DNA of 64,000 nucleotides from Peribacillus frigoritolerans (GCF_004358755.1 NZ_SMZY01000001.1:248001-312000); one strand, 5' to 3'; shown: positions 7,421 to 16,862, numbered from the stretch's first letter. Translations and numbers: made by a program. The notes: generated from the sequence alone by a model not told the origin.

Positions 7421-9754
7421 ATGTCTAAAATAAGCTATCAAGGAAAGGTCATCTATTTTGCGGCAGCAGCCGGTTTAGCCGTTGCTGCTGCAAAATTTCC
7501 ATTCCATCCGATATCCTCCTTCACCATTCTTCTTTTTTGTGCCTATCTTCTTTTCCGCAAAAAAACGACTTTGCTGATTGGCTGTATGGCCATTTTAATT
7601 CTCTTCATTTTTCATTTCCATGCAGTAGAAAAAAGCAATGCATCAAGGTTTAATGAGGGCAAAATAACCGTTCAGGGGGAATTCGCTGAGTTTCCTCAAA
7701 TTGACGGCAATCAAATGAAAGGTGTTATAAATGCTAATCAAGAAAAAATAAGTGCCGTATACTATTTCAGTTCAGAGGAAGAGAAAAACAGGTACAGGTT
7801 ATTGCAGATCAGCACATCTTGTACTTTTAAAGGGGAATTAAAGCCTCCTAAACATGCTACCAACCCAAATGCTTTTGATTACGCAGATTACCTTAAAAAC
7901 AATCGGATTCATTGGATTCTTAAGGCAGATTCAATTGAGCAATGCAGGAAAGAAAATCAAACGCTGTCTGAAAAACTGAAAGAATTCAGACAAGCTGGCA
8001 TTCTGTTTATTTCTGAGGTATTTCCGGAGGAATCCCGGGGAATTGTGCAGGCACTTCTATACGGGGAACGTACTAATATTTCCGAAGATATTAATAAGGC
8101 ATATCAGGAGCTTGGCATCGTTCATTTACTTGCGATCTCTGGTCTTCATGTCGGTATTTTAGTTTCCGGACTCTACTTTATCTTAATCAGGTCAGGAATG
8201 ACGCATGAAAAAGTGAAACTTCTTTTAATCCTATCACTGCCGGTTTATTGCATAATTGCTGGAGGGGCGCCTTCCGTCCTCAGGGCTGCAGGGATGAGCA
8301 TGCTTTATCTTGCATCAAAACAATTGAAGCTGCAGCTCTCTACAATTGATGTTATTTCCGTTACGTTTCTTATTTTGCTTTTTGCAGATCCATATTACTT
8401 ATTTAATGTTGGCTTTCAATTATCCTTTTCAGTGAGTATGGCCCTTATTCTGTCAGCCAGGGCTTTTTCAAAAATGAACAACCGCTTTTATCAGCTGGTT
8501 GCGGTATCATCAGTTGCCCAGCTCTCATCCCTTCCGGTTATTTTGTACAGTTTTTATCAAATCTCCCTGTTAAGTCTGCCGATGAATCTTCTGTTTGTGC
8601 CTTTTTACTCCGTGGTCATTCTTCCTTTATCACTTGTATCAGTGCTTGCGATGATTATTTTTCCGCCATTTGGATCATTCCTGATCGCTTTAACGGATCT
8701 TGTGCTGCAAATCAGCAATGATCTTGTGCTGTTTATCAGCAGCTTGCCTTCATTTATGCTTCTATTTGGCAAACCATCTTTTATCTTTCTGTTTCTATTT
8801 ACATTGTTTTTATGTCAGGCATTTATTGCATATGAGAAATCCCATCGATTGAAAGAAATGAGGCTTTTCGTTTCATTCCTTGTGCTTCTGCTTTTTTATC
8901 AGCACGAATCAGAGTATTTTGTTCAAACGGGTGAGATCGTGATGCTTGATGTTGGACAGGGTGATTCTATTTACCTCTCTGCACCGCATAATCAGGGGAC
9001 ATACTTAATCGATACTGGCGGTATGCTGTCATTTAATCAGGAAAAATGGAAAGAAAAAAGCAGCGCTTATTCAATCGCTGAAGATACACTTATTCCTTTT
9101 TTGAAATCAAAAGGCAAAAGAACCCTGGATAAACTGATTCTGACTCATGGAGATGCAGACCACGCCGGGGAGGTCATCGATCTTCTTGCTGAAATACGTG
9201 TCTTGGAGCTGATCGTGCCATATGGTTTTTTAAGAGGGGAATTTGAGCAGGAAATCATCGATAAAGCGAAAAGTACAGGAACGGTGGTTTCAGTTTTGAA
9301 AAGCGGTGACGCTGTAGCTGACCATTTTTTCAACTTGCACATTTTATCTCCAATTGCTTTATCAGAGAGTGAAAATGACGATTCTTTAGTTATATTTGCA
9401 AAGATTGGAGGTTTGAAGTGGCTGTTTACGGGTGATTTAGAGCACGAAGGAGAAAAGCGTATCCTTGAAAAATATAAAGGTCTAAAAACCGACGTATTAA
9501 AGGTTGGTCATCATGGAAGCAAAGGTTCTACATCAGAATCGTTTGTAAAGCAGCTTCAGCCGGAGTTTGCTTTAATTTCAGCAGGTGAGAACAACCGGTA
9601 TAACCATCCTCATGATGAAATTCTTCAGCTATTGAAAAAATATGATGTATCAGATCTTCAAACAAAAAGGGATGGTTCGATTACGTATAAATTTCACGGT
9701 GACAGTGGAACGTTTTCCGTGCAGCCTCCATACGATAGCGTATCAGATAAATGA
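7421..9754 (+). CDS. comEC: DNA internalization channel ComEC
   Basis: A 777-residue polytopic protein forming the channel that takes single-stranded DNA across the membrane. It has N-terminal helices, an extracellular OB-like loop, the central Competence domain (LLAISGLHVGIL, then many membrane helices to about residue 500), and a C-terminal beta-lactamase-like nuclease domain. The latter keeps GQGDS, THGDADHAGE, FTGDLE and VGHHGSKGS, the metal-binding pattern expected of the proposed strand-degrading nuclease. It starts 7 nt after comEB. Confidence 0.95.
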   Translation: MSKISYQGKVIYFAAAAGLAVAAAKFPFHPISSFTILLFCAYLLFRKKTTLLIGCMAILILFIFHFHAVEKSNASRFNEGKITVQGEFAEFPQIDGNQMKGVINANQEKISAVYYFSSEEEKNRYRLLQISTSCTFKGELKPPKHATNPNAFDYADYLKNNRIHWILKADSIEQCRKENQTLSEKLKEFRQAGILFISEVFPEESRGIVQALLYGERTNISEDINKAYQELGIVHLLAISGLHVGILVSGLYFILIRSGMTHEKVKLLLILSLPVYCIIAGGAPSVLRAAGMSMLYLASKQLKLQLSTIDVISVTFLILLFADPYYLFNVGFQLSFSVSMALILSARAFSKMNNRFYQLVAVSSVAQLSSLPVILYSFYQISLLSLPMNLLFVPFYSVVILPLSLVSVLAMIIFPPFGSFLIALTDLVLQISNDLVLFISSLPSFMLLFGKPSFIFLFLFTLFLCQAFIAYEKSHRLKEMRLFVSFLVLLLFYQHESEYFVQTGEIVMLDVGQGDSIYLSAPHNQGTYLIDTGGMLSFNQEKWKEKSSAYSIAEDTLIPFLKSKGKRTLDKLILTHGDADHAGEVIDLLAEIRVLELIVPYGFLRGEFEQEIIDKAKSTGTVVSVLKSGDAVADHFFNLHILSPIALSESENDDSLVIFAKIGGLKWLFTGDLEHEGEKRILEKYKGLKTDVLKVGHHGSKGSTSESFVKQLQPEFALISAGENNRYNHPHDEILQLLKKYDVSDLQTKRDGSITYKFHGDSGTFSVQPPYDSVSDK

Positions 9755-9764
9755 TTTATGAAAA

Positions 9765-9791
9765 TGAAAAAGAGACTGCTCTGCAGTCTCT
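9765..9791 (-). terminator. Terminator of yqzM (minus strand)
   Basis: A perfect 9-bp stem at 9771-9779 and 9783-9791 with a 3-nt loop. The T-run lies on the minus-strand side, so it terminates yqzM; it may also stop comEC transcription inefficiently. Confidence 0.75.
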
Positions 9792-9803
9792 ATGTAAGGG
9801 TTG

Positions 9804-9938
9804 TCATGAACCGATTAACTTGATAACTGTCGCTAATACGAAAATAGTGGCAAAAAAACCAAATGAAACGATAAATCCTACACCCGAGTCTACTGCATCG
9901 TTGCGTTTGCTTTGAACATTCTTTTCAAATTCATTCAC
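9804..9938 (-). CDS. yqzM: Small membrane protein YqzM
   Basis: A 44-residue reading frame that starts with GTG at 9938, 7-8 nt after AGGAGGGG. Its product begins MNEFEKNVQSKRND and continues into one hydrophobic helix ending KLIGS. Sequence, size and position between comEC and holA, on the opposite strand, match B. subtilis YqzM. Function unknown. A single transmembrane helix covers about residues 19-41. Confidence 0.88.
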   Translation of the reverse strand: MNEFEKNVQSKRNDAVDSGVGFIVSFGFFATIFVLATVIKLIGS

Positions 9939-10239
9939 AATTTACCCCTCCTATATGCCTTATAGTATAAGCCAAATCATACAAAAAATCTATCATTTTC
10001 CAATATGGGTTTTGACAACACTTTACACCTATAGAAACCCATCAGCATGAGAAAAATAATGACAACATATCGATCGCTTACCTGCACATGTAACCTGGGG
10101 CATGGGCGGTGGCGTTTATATATAGGGGAACCGGCTGAGCCTGTTCCCTGTTCATTTTGCCCATTTACAAAATCCGCACTTGCTAAACAGGCAGGAGACC
10201 GATAGGATTAGAAAAGAATGATTGAAACTGGGTGATAAA
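9939..10239. other. Intergenic region between yqzM and holA
   Basis: About 300 nt with no convincing gene. The left end carries the yqzM ribosome binding site and an AT-rich promoter region (TATACT on the minus strand). At 10124-10149 there is an interrupted inverted repeat (GGGAAC...GTTCCC with an inner GG/CC) without a T-run. The GC-rich stretch 10085-10125 holds only an 8-codon open frame. I assign no function. Confidence 0.5.
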
Positions 10240-11256
10240 ATGATATCAAACGTCTGGAAAGATTTGAAAAATAAACAGCTGAAGCCTGCTTACCTGCTTC
10301 TTGGAAAGGAATCTTATCTTATTCAGGAAACCGTTCAGCTGATTATTGAAGCTGCTTTGGATCCATCTGAAATGGATTTTAATCTTGCTCAGTATGACCT
10401 GTCTGAAACAGCATTGGAATCTGCCATTGAAGATGCAGAAACACTTCCTTTCTTAGGTGAAAAAAGAGTGGTTATTCTTAAGAATCCTCACTTTTTAACA
10501 AGTGAAAAGAAGAAAGAAAAGATAGAACACCGCATTGAAAAATTAGAGGAGTATTTGAAAAGTCCTGCTCCCTACACCATTTTGATTATTGTAGCACCTT
10601 ACGAAAAGCTGGATGAACGAAAAAAAATCACTAAAGCTGTAAAAAAAATGACTGAAGCTGTTGAAATGAATGGATTTTCTGAGCATGAAACAAAAAAGTG
10701 GATGAAGGAACTGGCAGATGCAAATGCCATTGCACTTCAGGACTCCGCAAGAGATCGGCTATATTTGCTGACAGCCGGAAATTTAATGGCCATTTCACAA
10801 GAAATAAAAAAGCTGAGTACATATGCGGGTGAAGGCGGAATGATTACGGAAGACATTGTTTCTTCTCTTGTTTCAAGAACACTTGAGCAAAATATTTTCG
10901 AGTTGATTGAGAAGGTTATCCGCAAAGACAGGACTCGCGCCATGCAGATTTTTTATGATCTGCTGAAAGCAAACGAGGAACCTATCAAGATTTTATCCTT
11001 GCTGATTAATCAATTCAGATTGATTCTTCAAGTGAAAGAGCTGTCTGTTCTGGGATACGGACAGCAGCAAATTGCAGGGAATCTTAAGGTGCATCCATTC
11101 CGGGTGAAGCTTGCCATGCAGCAGGCACAGCTTTTTCAAACTCAGGAACTGACATCGATTATGAATCAGCTGGGTGACGCAGACTATGACATGAAAACCG
11201 GCAAAATGGATAAAAGACTCGCCGTTGAACTATTTTTGCTCCGATTGTTCAAATAA
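10240..11256 (+). CDS. holA: DNA polymerase III subunit delta
   Basis: A 338-residue clamp-loader delta subunit (YqeN), which opens the beta sliding clamp. The N-terminal AAA+-like domain contains YLLLGKESYL and APYEKLDERKK; the C-terminal collar domain has NEEPIKILSLLINQFRLIL, both typical of the family. ATG at 10240 follows GGGTGAT; an upstream TTG at 10222 has no ribosome binding site. A bidirectional terminator separates it from rpsT. Confidence 0.93.
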   Translation: MISNVWKDLKNKQLKPAYLLLGKESYLIQETVQLIIEAALDPSEMDFNLAQYDLSETALESAIEDAETLPFLGEKRVVILKNPHFLTSEKKKEKIEHRIEKLEEYLKSPAPYTILIIVAPYEKLDERKKITKAVKKMTEAVEMNGFSEHETKKWMKELADANAIALQDSARDRLYLLTAGNLMAISQEIKKLSTYAGEGGMITEDIVSSLVSRTLEQNIFELIEKVIRKDRTRAMQIFYDLLKANEEPIKILSLLINQFRLILQVKELSVLGYGQQQIAGNLKVHPFRVKLAMQQAQLFQTQELTSIMNQLGDADYDMKTGKMDKRLAVELFLLRLFK

Positions 11257-11263
11257 AGCCCAT

Positions 11264-11298
11264 AAAAAAAATCCTCTTCTCGGGAAGAGGATTTTTTT
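11264..11298. terminator. Bidirectional terminator between holA and rpsT
   Basis: Stem ATCCTCTTC / GAAGAGGAT flanked by A7 on the left and T7 on the right, so it can serve both converging genes. Confidence 0.9.
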
Positions 11299-11299
11299 A

Positions 11300-11566
11300 T
11301 TATGCTGAAAGACCGTTTACAGATTTCGTTAAACGAGATTTGTAACGAGCAGCAGCGTTTTTGTGGATTAGACCACTTTGAGCAGCTTTGTCAATTCTTT
11401 TAGAAGCTACAGCTAGTGCAGCTTTTGCATTGTCAGCATCGTTGTTAACAACTAGAGCTTCTACTCTTTTAATAGCAGTACGCATAGCAGATTTGATTGT
11501 TACATTGTGTGCATTGCGCTCAGCGTTAGTTTTTGTGCGTTTGATTGCAGATTTGATGTTTGGCAT
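11300..11566 (-). CDS. rpsT: 30S ribosomal protein S20
   Basis: An 88-residue, lysine- and alanine-rich protein that binds the 5' domain of 16S rRNA. The start [14 protein letters not shown] is the family signature. ATG at 11566 is chosen over an upstream GTG because AGGAGG lies 9 nt before it. The gene is monocistronic, with its own promoter and terminator, and reads opposite to its neighbours. Confidence 0.97.
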   Translation of the reverse strand: MPNIKSAIKRTKTNAERNAHNVTIKSAMRTAIKRVEALVVNNDADNAKAALAVASKRIDKAAQSGLIHKNAAARYKSRLTKSVNGLSA

Positions 11567-11598
11567 TCGTTTCACCTCCTAAAAAGCATTCGAGATCT

Positions 11599-11630
11599 AT
11601 TATACTCGACATTTTCATCAATAATAAGAA
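11599..11630 (-). promoter_or_regulatory. Candidate promoter of rpsT
   Basis: On the minus strand a perfect TATAAT occupies 11604-11599, about 33 nt before the start codon. With a 17-nt spacer the -35 would be TTATTA, a weak match. Confidence 0.45.
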
Positions 11631-11775
11631 CAAGTGATATTTTATCAAACGGACATATAGATTGCAATATAATTGTAAAGGAAATTATCACGGCTTATGA
11701 CTGTCAAGAATGAAAGCTGGAAATTAAGGCAAAAATACAGATTAAGAAAGACTATGCAGCCAGGAGGTTATGACA

Positions 11776-12894
11776 TTGAAAGAACCTTTAGATTTAAGTA
11801 TGTATTCAGTCCGAACAGATTTGGCCATTGAAGCACGCGATTTGGCAGCTGAAACAAAAACACCTGAGCCCGAAAAGAAATCACCCGAGATTGAAGGCGT
11901 AATTGTTAAAGAGCGGGATGATAATGGAGTGAAAATAACATCTCTTCAAATTACCGAGAAGGGAGCAGAGCTTACCGGAAAGAAGCCTGGAAATTATTTG
12001 ACCCTTGAAGTACAGGGGATTCGCCAAAAAGATACAGCGCTGCAAAATCAGGTTGTAGACGTTTTCGCAAAAGAATTCAGCAGTTTTATGGATGGATTGA
12101 AGATTCCAAAGGATGCAAGCTGTCTTGTAGTGGGTCTTGGCAACTGGAATGTGACACCAGATTCGCTTGGCCCACGCGTTGTAGAAAACCTTCTTGTTAC
12201 ACGTCATTTATTTCAGCTTCAGCCTGAAAATGTTCAGGAAGGCTTCAGACCAGTGAGCGCGATATCTCCTGGGGTAATGGGGATTACAGGAATTGAAACA
12301 AGCGATATTATTACCGGCATTATTGAAAAAAGCAATCCTGATTTTGTCATCGCCATTGATGCGCTGGCTGCAAGATCGATTGAGCGTGTAAATACAACGA
12401 TTCAAATTTCAGATACAGGAATTCATCCGGGATCTGGCGTAGGAAATAAACGCAAAGAGTTAAGCATGGACACCCTGGGCATTCCTGTTATTGCACTTGG
12501 CATTCCGACAGTGGTGGATGCTGTTTCAATCACAAGCGATACGATTGATTTTATTTTAAAGCACTTCGGAAGAGAGATGAAGGAAGGAGACCGTCCTTCG
12601 AAGTCGCTCACTCCGGCAGGGATGTCATTTGGAGAAAAAAGAGTGCTTTCCGATGAAGATCTTCCATCAGATGAACATAGACAGCAATTCCTTGGAATCA
12701 TTGGAACTCTTGAGGATGAAGAAAAAAGAAGACTGATCCACGAAGTCCTCTCTCCGCTTGGACATAATTTGATGGTGACTCCAAAGGAAGTTGACACCTT
12801 TATTGAAGACATGGCAACAGTTGTAGCGAATGGGCTGAACGAGGCACTTCATCAGCAGGTGGACAGCAGCAACGCGAGGTCATATACGCATTAA
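11776..12894 (+). CDS. gpr: Germination protease GPR
   Basis: A 372-residue spore endopeptidase (peptidase family A25) that degrades small acid-soluble proteins at germination. It is made as a zymogen that loses a short N-terminal propeptide; here the RTDLA region lies near residue 11. The conserved [22 protein letters not shown]-like and [11 protein letters not shown] segments are intact. TTG at 11776 stands 8 nt after AGGAGG; the ATG at 11770 would leave only 2 nt and is rejected. It precedes spoIIP, as in B. subtilis. Confidence 0.93.
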   Translation: MKEPLDLSMYSVRTDLAIEARDLAAETKTPEPEKKSPEIEGVIVKERDDNGVKITSLQITEKGAELTGKKPGNYLTLEVQGIRQKDTALQNQVVDVFAKEFSSFMDGLKIPKDASCLVVGLGNWNVTPDSLGPRVVENLLVTRHLFQLQPENVQEGFRPVSAISPGVMGITGIETSDIITGIIEKSNPDFVIAIDALAARSIERVNTTIQISDTGIHPGSGVGNKRKELSMDTLGIPVIALGIPTVVDAVSITSDTIDFILKHFGREMKEGDRPSKSLTPAGMSFGEKRVLSDEDLPSDEHRQQFLGIIGTLEDEEKRRLIHEVLSPLGHNLMVTPKEVDTFIEDMATVVANGLNEALHQQVDSSNARSYTH

Positions 12895-12900
12895 AAATCA

Positions 12901-12930
12901 GTCTACTTTCTCCGGCTGCTGCATATAGTT
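12901..12930 (+). promoter_or_regulatory. Candidate SigE promoter of spoIIP
   Basis: CATATAGT at 12922-12929 differs at one base from the SigE -10 consensus CATACAnT, and GTCTACTT at 12901-12908 resembles the -35 at 5 of 8 positions, with 13 nt between. SigE control of spoIIP is known in B. subtilis. The match is by eye only. Confidence 0.4.
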
Positions 12931-12959
12931 AAGCAGGCAAGCTTTGAAGGAGGAAGAAG

Positions 12960-14156
12960 ATGAAGCATTCTCGAACTAATCGCGGAATAATAGTAACTTT
13001 GAATGGGACAAGCTTGAAAAAAGGATTTGCACTCGGCTTTATCGGGTTTATGCTCGTATTTTTACTTTCAGGCGCGCTGACTTCCTTAAAGCCTGAATAT
13101 AGAATCACTTCAAAATCAATTAATGAATTAACAAATAATATAACAGGCAATTCTTTTATTCATCTGCTTGGTTTTGAAAATCGTTATTTTGTTCAGGATC
13201 TGCCTGAAGAAGCTAAACCGCCAAGTGTTTCATCTTTATTTTTCAAAGCGGCAACAAGCATCAACCCTGAAGACCCCCGAAGTCTGCTTGGAAGGGAGCT
13301 CCCTGGATTTACCCTTTTTGACAGCGAAATTGTAGTTGCGGGAGAAGGAACCGATTATACAACAATGCCAATTGAATCTCCCCCGCCGACAGAGGTGCTT
13401 CTAGAGGAGCGGGAAGCATCAATCGCTGACTTGGAAGGTGCGGATGATCAGCCGGATCAGTCAAAAACACCGCCGATTGCGACAACAGGAGAACGGAAAG
13501 TGGTTTACATTTACCATACACATACAACAGAATCCTATTTGCCTATGCTAAAGAATGTCAAAAATGCAAACAGCGCTTATCATTCAGAAGCAAACGTAAC
13601 ACTCGTAGGAGACAGACTCGGAAAAGCACTTGAAGATAAAGGAATCGGAACAAACGTAGATAAAACCAATTTCATGAAGAAACTGAATGAGAAGGGCTGG
13701 TCATTTACAAAAGCATATACCATGTCCCGGCCGACAGTTGAAACAGCAATGGCGGGAAATAAAGAGATTCAGTATGTAATTGATATTCACCGTGATTCAC
13801 AGCCTTATAAAATAACAACCGCAGATATTAACGGGAAGAAATATGCCAAGGTTGCATTCGTCATAGGGGGGAAAAATCCTCTTCATGATAAAAACAAACA
13901 ACTGGCCTCCGAGCTTCATAAAAGAATTGAAGCAAAATACCCGGGGCTGAGCAGAGGTGTGTTCCTTAAAGATTCCCCAGGTTCAAACAGCCTGTATAAT
14001 CAGGATCTTACAGAAAATGCAATGTTGATTGAATTCGGCGGCATCGATAACAACCTGGAGGAACTTAACCGTACTGCAGATGCAGTTGCAGATATTTTCA
14101 GTGAGTATTACTGGCAGGCAGAAAAAGTAAATGCTGCAGCTCCTGAGAAAAAATAA
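12960..14156 (+). CDS. spoIIP: Stage II sporulation protein P
   Basis: A 398-residue mother-cell amidase/endopeptidase that acts with SpoIID and SpoIIM to thin septal peptidoglycan and drive engulfment. A transmembrane anchor covers about residues 20-42 and the rest is outside. The catalytic domain (about 180-390) carries YIYHTHTTESY and VIDIHRDS, whose His and Asp residues are expected zinc ligands. The ATG has GGAGG 7 nt upstream. The adjacent yqxA is probably cotranscribed. Confidence 0.95.
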   Translation: MKHSRTNRGIIVTLNGTSLKKGFALGFIGFMLVFLLSGALTSLKPEYRITSKSINELTNNITGNSFIHLLGFENRYFVQDLPEEAKPPSVSSLFFKAATSINPEDPRSLLGRELPGFTLFDSEIVVAGEGTDYTTMPIESPPPTEVLLEEREASIADLEGADDQPDQSKTPPIATTGERKVVYIYHTHTTESYLPMLKNVKNANSAYHSEANVTLVGDRLGKALEDKGIGTNVDKTNFMKKLNEKGWSFTKAYTMSRPTVETAMAGNKEIQYVIDIHRDSQPYKITTADINGKKYAKVAFVIGGKNPLHDKNKQLASELHKRIEAKYPGLSRGVFLKDSPGSNSLYNQDLTENAMLIEFGGIDNNLEELNRTADAVADIFSEYYWQAEKVNAAAPEKK

Positions 14157-14180
14157 GATAAATTCAGATTAGAGGGAAGT

Positions 14181-14525
14181 ATGATGATGAAATTCATGCT
14201 AAAGTGCTTTGTCCTATGCTCAATACTGCTGCTTGGTGTTTTGTTTGGCATGCAGCAGGCCAATCAGGGTCTTGTAAAAATGAAAGGATACGATGACCCC
14301 AATTTGAGCAGCGCTTTTGAAGTGAAAAATGATTCATCAGGAGAACTGGAAGCTTCCGTATTAGGCGTCAGCCATAATCTCGAAGAAAAACAGGAAAAGC
14401 TCGAGGAAATGGAGGCATTCAATTTCTTTTCCCAGCTTGGAAAAAAATTTGCCGCGCTTGCAAGTGCAGTCATAACGGGGTTTATTACATTTTTGGCAGG
14501 ACTGGTTGAAAGCCTGTTTCAATAA
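14181..14525 (+). CDS. yqxA: YqxA family membrane protein
   Basis: A 114-residue protein of unknown function that follows spoIIP by 24 nt, as in B. subtilis. One helix at about residues 6-24 contains FGMQQANQG. A charged middle with EEKQEKLEEMEAFNFFSQLGKK precedes a second hydrophobic stretch near the C-terminus. Three ATG codons in a row (14181, 14184, 14187) make the exact start uncertain by two residues. Probably expressed in sporulation with spoIIP, by inference. Confidence 0.8.
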   Translation: MMMKFMLKCFVLCSILLLGVLFGMQQANQGLVKMKGYDDPNLSSAFEVKNDSSGELEASVLGVSHNLEEKQEKLEEMEAFNFFSQLGKKFAALASAVITGFITFLAGLVESLFQ

Positions 14526-14604
14526 ACCGAAGATTGCATAGGATGGAGGGAAGCTGATTGGAGGCCTTCCTCTTTTTTGTGAGGTGGTGGATCCTGATCT
14601 GTCT

Positions 14605-14786
14605 GTGTCAAGCTCCGCCTCCCAGTCTTCGGGCAGAACAAAAATTCTCCAATTAGTTTGGAAACCCCTCCGATTAATTCGGAAACCCCATGAATTAATT
14701 CCAAAACCCCTCCAATTAAATTGGAAAACCCATCAATTCCGTATTGACTGCTCGGCCTGAACAGGCGGTTCCGCTTTTCGGTGTTG
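14605..14786 (+). repeat. Palindromic intergenic repeat, copy A (core is a 21-bp array)
   Basis: The left flank (14605-14639, AGCTCC...CAGAAC) and right flank (14742-14786, ending GGCGGTTCCGCTTTTCGGTG) match the repeat family seen at 14787-14911 and 29.1-29.75 kb. Between the flanks, where other copies carry one long palindrome, this copy holds four 21-bp tandem units, listed separately. Confidence 0.8.
14649..14740. repeat. Four exact-period 21-bp tandem repeats, each a small palindrome
   Basis: Units begin at 14649, 14670, 14691 and 14712, with a partial fifth at 14733. Each ends in an AAACCCC-like tail and begins with an interrupted palindrome: CCAATTAGTTTGG, CCGATTAATTCGG, GAATTAATTC and CCAATTAAATTGG. 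Base changes between units occur on both arms, for example A to G on the left and T to C on the right, so pairing is kept. Confidence 0.85.
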
Positions 14787-14911
14787 TCTAGCTCCATCGC
14801 CCAACTCCTCGGCCAGAACGGATCAGCCAGAGCAAAGGCAAAAAGCGCCTTCACTGGCTGATCCTTATCTGTCTGCCTGCGCTAAACGGGCGGTTCCGCT
14901 TTTCGGTGTTG
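14787..14911 (+). repeat. Palindromic intergenic repeat, copy B
   Basis: Flanks CTAGCTCCATCGCCCAACTC...GGCCAGAAC and TTATCTGTCTG...GCTAAACGGGCGG surround an 11-bp stem, GGATCAGCCAG (14820-14830) and CTGGCTGATCC (14854-14864). The loop contains GGCAAAAAGCGCC (14837-14849), the same 13-mer found in copies at 29322, 29565 and (reversed) 51157. Confidence 0.85.
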
Positions 14912-14982
14912 AATGTTACTTCCCCTATTGATATAATCAAATTTAGTGCATTGGCCAGTTTAGTAGGAGTGATAGAACGATT

Positions 14983-16809
14983 ATGAAGAATAAAGAAGAT
15001 AAATTAAATAGGCAATCCAAGATACGCAATTTCTCGATTATTGCCCATATTGATCATGGGAAGTCAACGCTTGCGGACAGAATTCTGGAAAAAACGTCAG
15101 CGTTAACACAAAGAGAAATGAAAAATCAGCTTCTTGACTCAATGGATCTTGAGAGAGAACGCGGAATAACGATTAAATTAAATGCCGTTCAATTAAGATA
15201 TAAAGCAAAAGATGGAGAAGAATATATTTTCCATTTGATTGATACACCGGGACATGTCGATTTTACATACGAGGTTTCCCGCAGTCTGGCTGCTTGTGAG
15301 GGAGCTGTACTGGTTGTTGATGCTGCACAGGGAATTGAAGCTCAAACCCTTGCGAATGTTTACTTGGCTCTGGATAATGATCTGGAAATTCTTCCGATTA
15401 TCAACAAGATAGACCTTCCAAGCGCTGATCCTGAACGTGTCCGCCAGGAAATTGAAGATGTAATCGGTCTTGATGCTTCAGAAGCTGTCCTTGCTTCAGC
15501 TAAAGCTGGCATCGGAATTGAAGAAATATTGGAACAGATTGTTGAAAAAGTTCCTGCTCCACAAGGTGATCCTGATGCGCCGCTTAAAGCGCTTATCTTT
15601 GACTCCTTATATGACGCATACCGCGGAGTTGTGGCATACATCCGAGTAGTAGAGGGATCGGTTAAAGTCGGACAAAAAATCAAGATGATGGCAACGGGCA
15701 AGGAATTTGAAGTAACAGAGGTCGGTGTATTTACACCTAAAGCTCTGTTGCTTGATGAATTAAATGTAGGCGATGTCGGATTCTTAACAGCTGCCATTAA
15801 AAATGTTGGCGATACAAGAGTCGGTGATACGATAACGGACGCTAAAAATGGTGCAACCGAGGCGCTTCCAGGCTACCGTAAATTAAATCCTATGGTGTAT
15901 TGCGGCCTGTATCCAATTGATACGGCAAGATACAATGATCTGCGCGAGGCTTTAGAAAGATTGGAGCTTAACGATTCAGCACTTCAATATGAACCGGAGA
16001 CATCTCAGGCACTTGGCTTTGGATTCCGCTGCGGATTCCTTGGACTTCTGCATATGGAAATTATCCAGGAACGGATTGAGCGTGAATTTAAAATTGATTT
16101 AATTACAACTGCACCAAGTGTAATTTATAATGTCTTTTTGACAGATGGCAGCGAAGTCCGGATTGATAACCCATCCAATCTTCCTGATCCTCAAAAGATT
16201 GACCGGATTGAAGAGCCATATGTGAAAGCGACCGTAATGGTTCCAAACGATTATGTCGGTGCTGTCATGGAGCTTTGCCAGAATAAACGCGGCAACTTTA
16301 TCGATATGCAATATTTGGATGAAAACAGAGTCAGCATTGTTTATGAACTTCCATTATCGGAAATCGTTTATGATTTCTTTGACCAATTAAAATCAAACAC
16401 AAAAGGGTATGCGTCATTTGATTATGAGCTGATCGGCTATAAAACGTCCCAGCTTGTGAAAATGGATATCCTGCTCAACAATGAGAAAATTGATGCACTG
16501 TCATTTATCGTTCACAGAGATTCAGCCTATGACCGCGGTAAAATCATTGTAGAGAAATTAAAAGAACTGATTCCGCGCCAGCAATTCGAGGTGCCGATTC
16601 AGGCGGCAATCGGACAAAAAGTGGTTGCTCGTTCGACAATCAAAGCAATGCGCAAAAACGTCCTTGCCAAATGCTACGGAGGAGACATCTCCCGTAAACG
16701 CAAACTTCTTGAGAAGCAAAAAGAAGGTAAGAAACGAATGAAAACCGTCGGTTCTGTAGAAGTTCCACAGGAAGCCTTCATGGCTGTTCTGAAAATGGAC
16801 GATAACTAA
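14983..16809 (+). CDS. lepA: Elongation factor 4 (LepA)
   Basis: A 608-residue ribosome-associated GTPase that resembles EF-G without domain IV and acts in back-translocation or subunit assembly. G1 AHIDHGKST begins near residue 21, G3 DTPGHVDF near 86, G4 NKID near 140. The C-terminal LepA-specific domain is complete ([21 protein letters not shown]). It is likely cotranscribed with hemW only at low level, because a terminator intervenes. Confidence 0.97.
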   Translation: MKNKEDKLNRQSKIRNFSIIAHIDHGKSTLADRILEKTSALTQREMKNQLLDSMDLERERGITIKLNAVQLRYKAKDGEEYIFHLIDTPGHVDFTYEVSRSLAACEGAVLVVDAAQGIEAQTLANVYLALDNDLEILPIINKIDLPSADPERVRQEIEDVIGLDASEAVLASAKAGIGIEEILEQIVEKVPAPQGDPDAPLKALIFDSLYDAYRGVVAYIRVVEGSVKVGQKIKMMATGKEFEVTEVGVFTPKALLLDELNVGDVGFLTAAIKNVGDTRVGDTITDAKNGATEALPGYRKLNPMVYCGLYPIDTARYNDLREALERLELNDSALQYEPETSQALGFGFRCGFLGLLHMEIIQERIEREFKIDLITTAPSVIYNVFLTDGSEVRIDNPSNLPDPQKIDRIEEPYVKATVMVPNDYVGAVMELCQNKRGNFIDMQYLDENRVSIVYELPLSEIVYDFFDQLKSNTKGYASFDYELIGYKTSQLVKMDILLNNEKIDALSFIVHRDSAYDRGKIIVEKLKELIPRQQFEVPIQAAIGQKVVARSTIKAMRKNVLAKCYGGDISRKRKLLEKQKEGKKRMKTVGSVEVPQEAFMAVLKMDDN

Positions 16810-16862
16810 TTCCAATCATTTTCATTCAAACACAATGTGTGATATCGTAAGAAAAAACATTT

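Noticed and set aside
11705-11740. SigG promoter for gpr
   Set aside because: The best candidates match only about 4 of 6 and 4 of 7 positions, too weak to report as a feature.
14649-14740. CRISPR-like mini array of 21-bp units
   Set aside because: Units lack a separate repeat and spacer; the variable part is itself a palindrome related among units.
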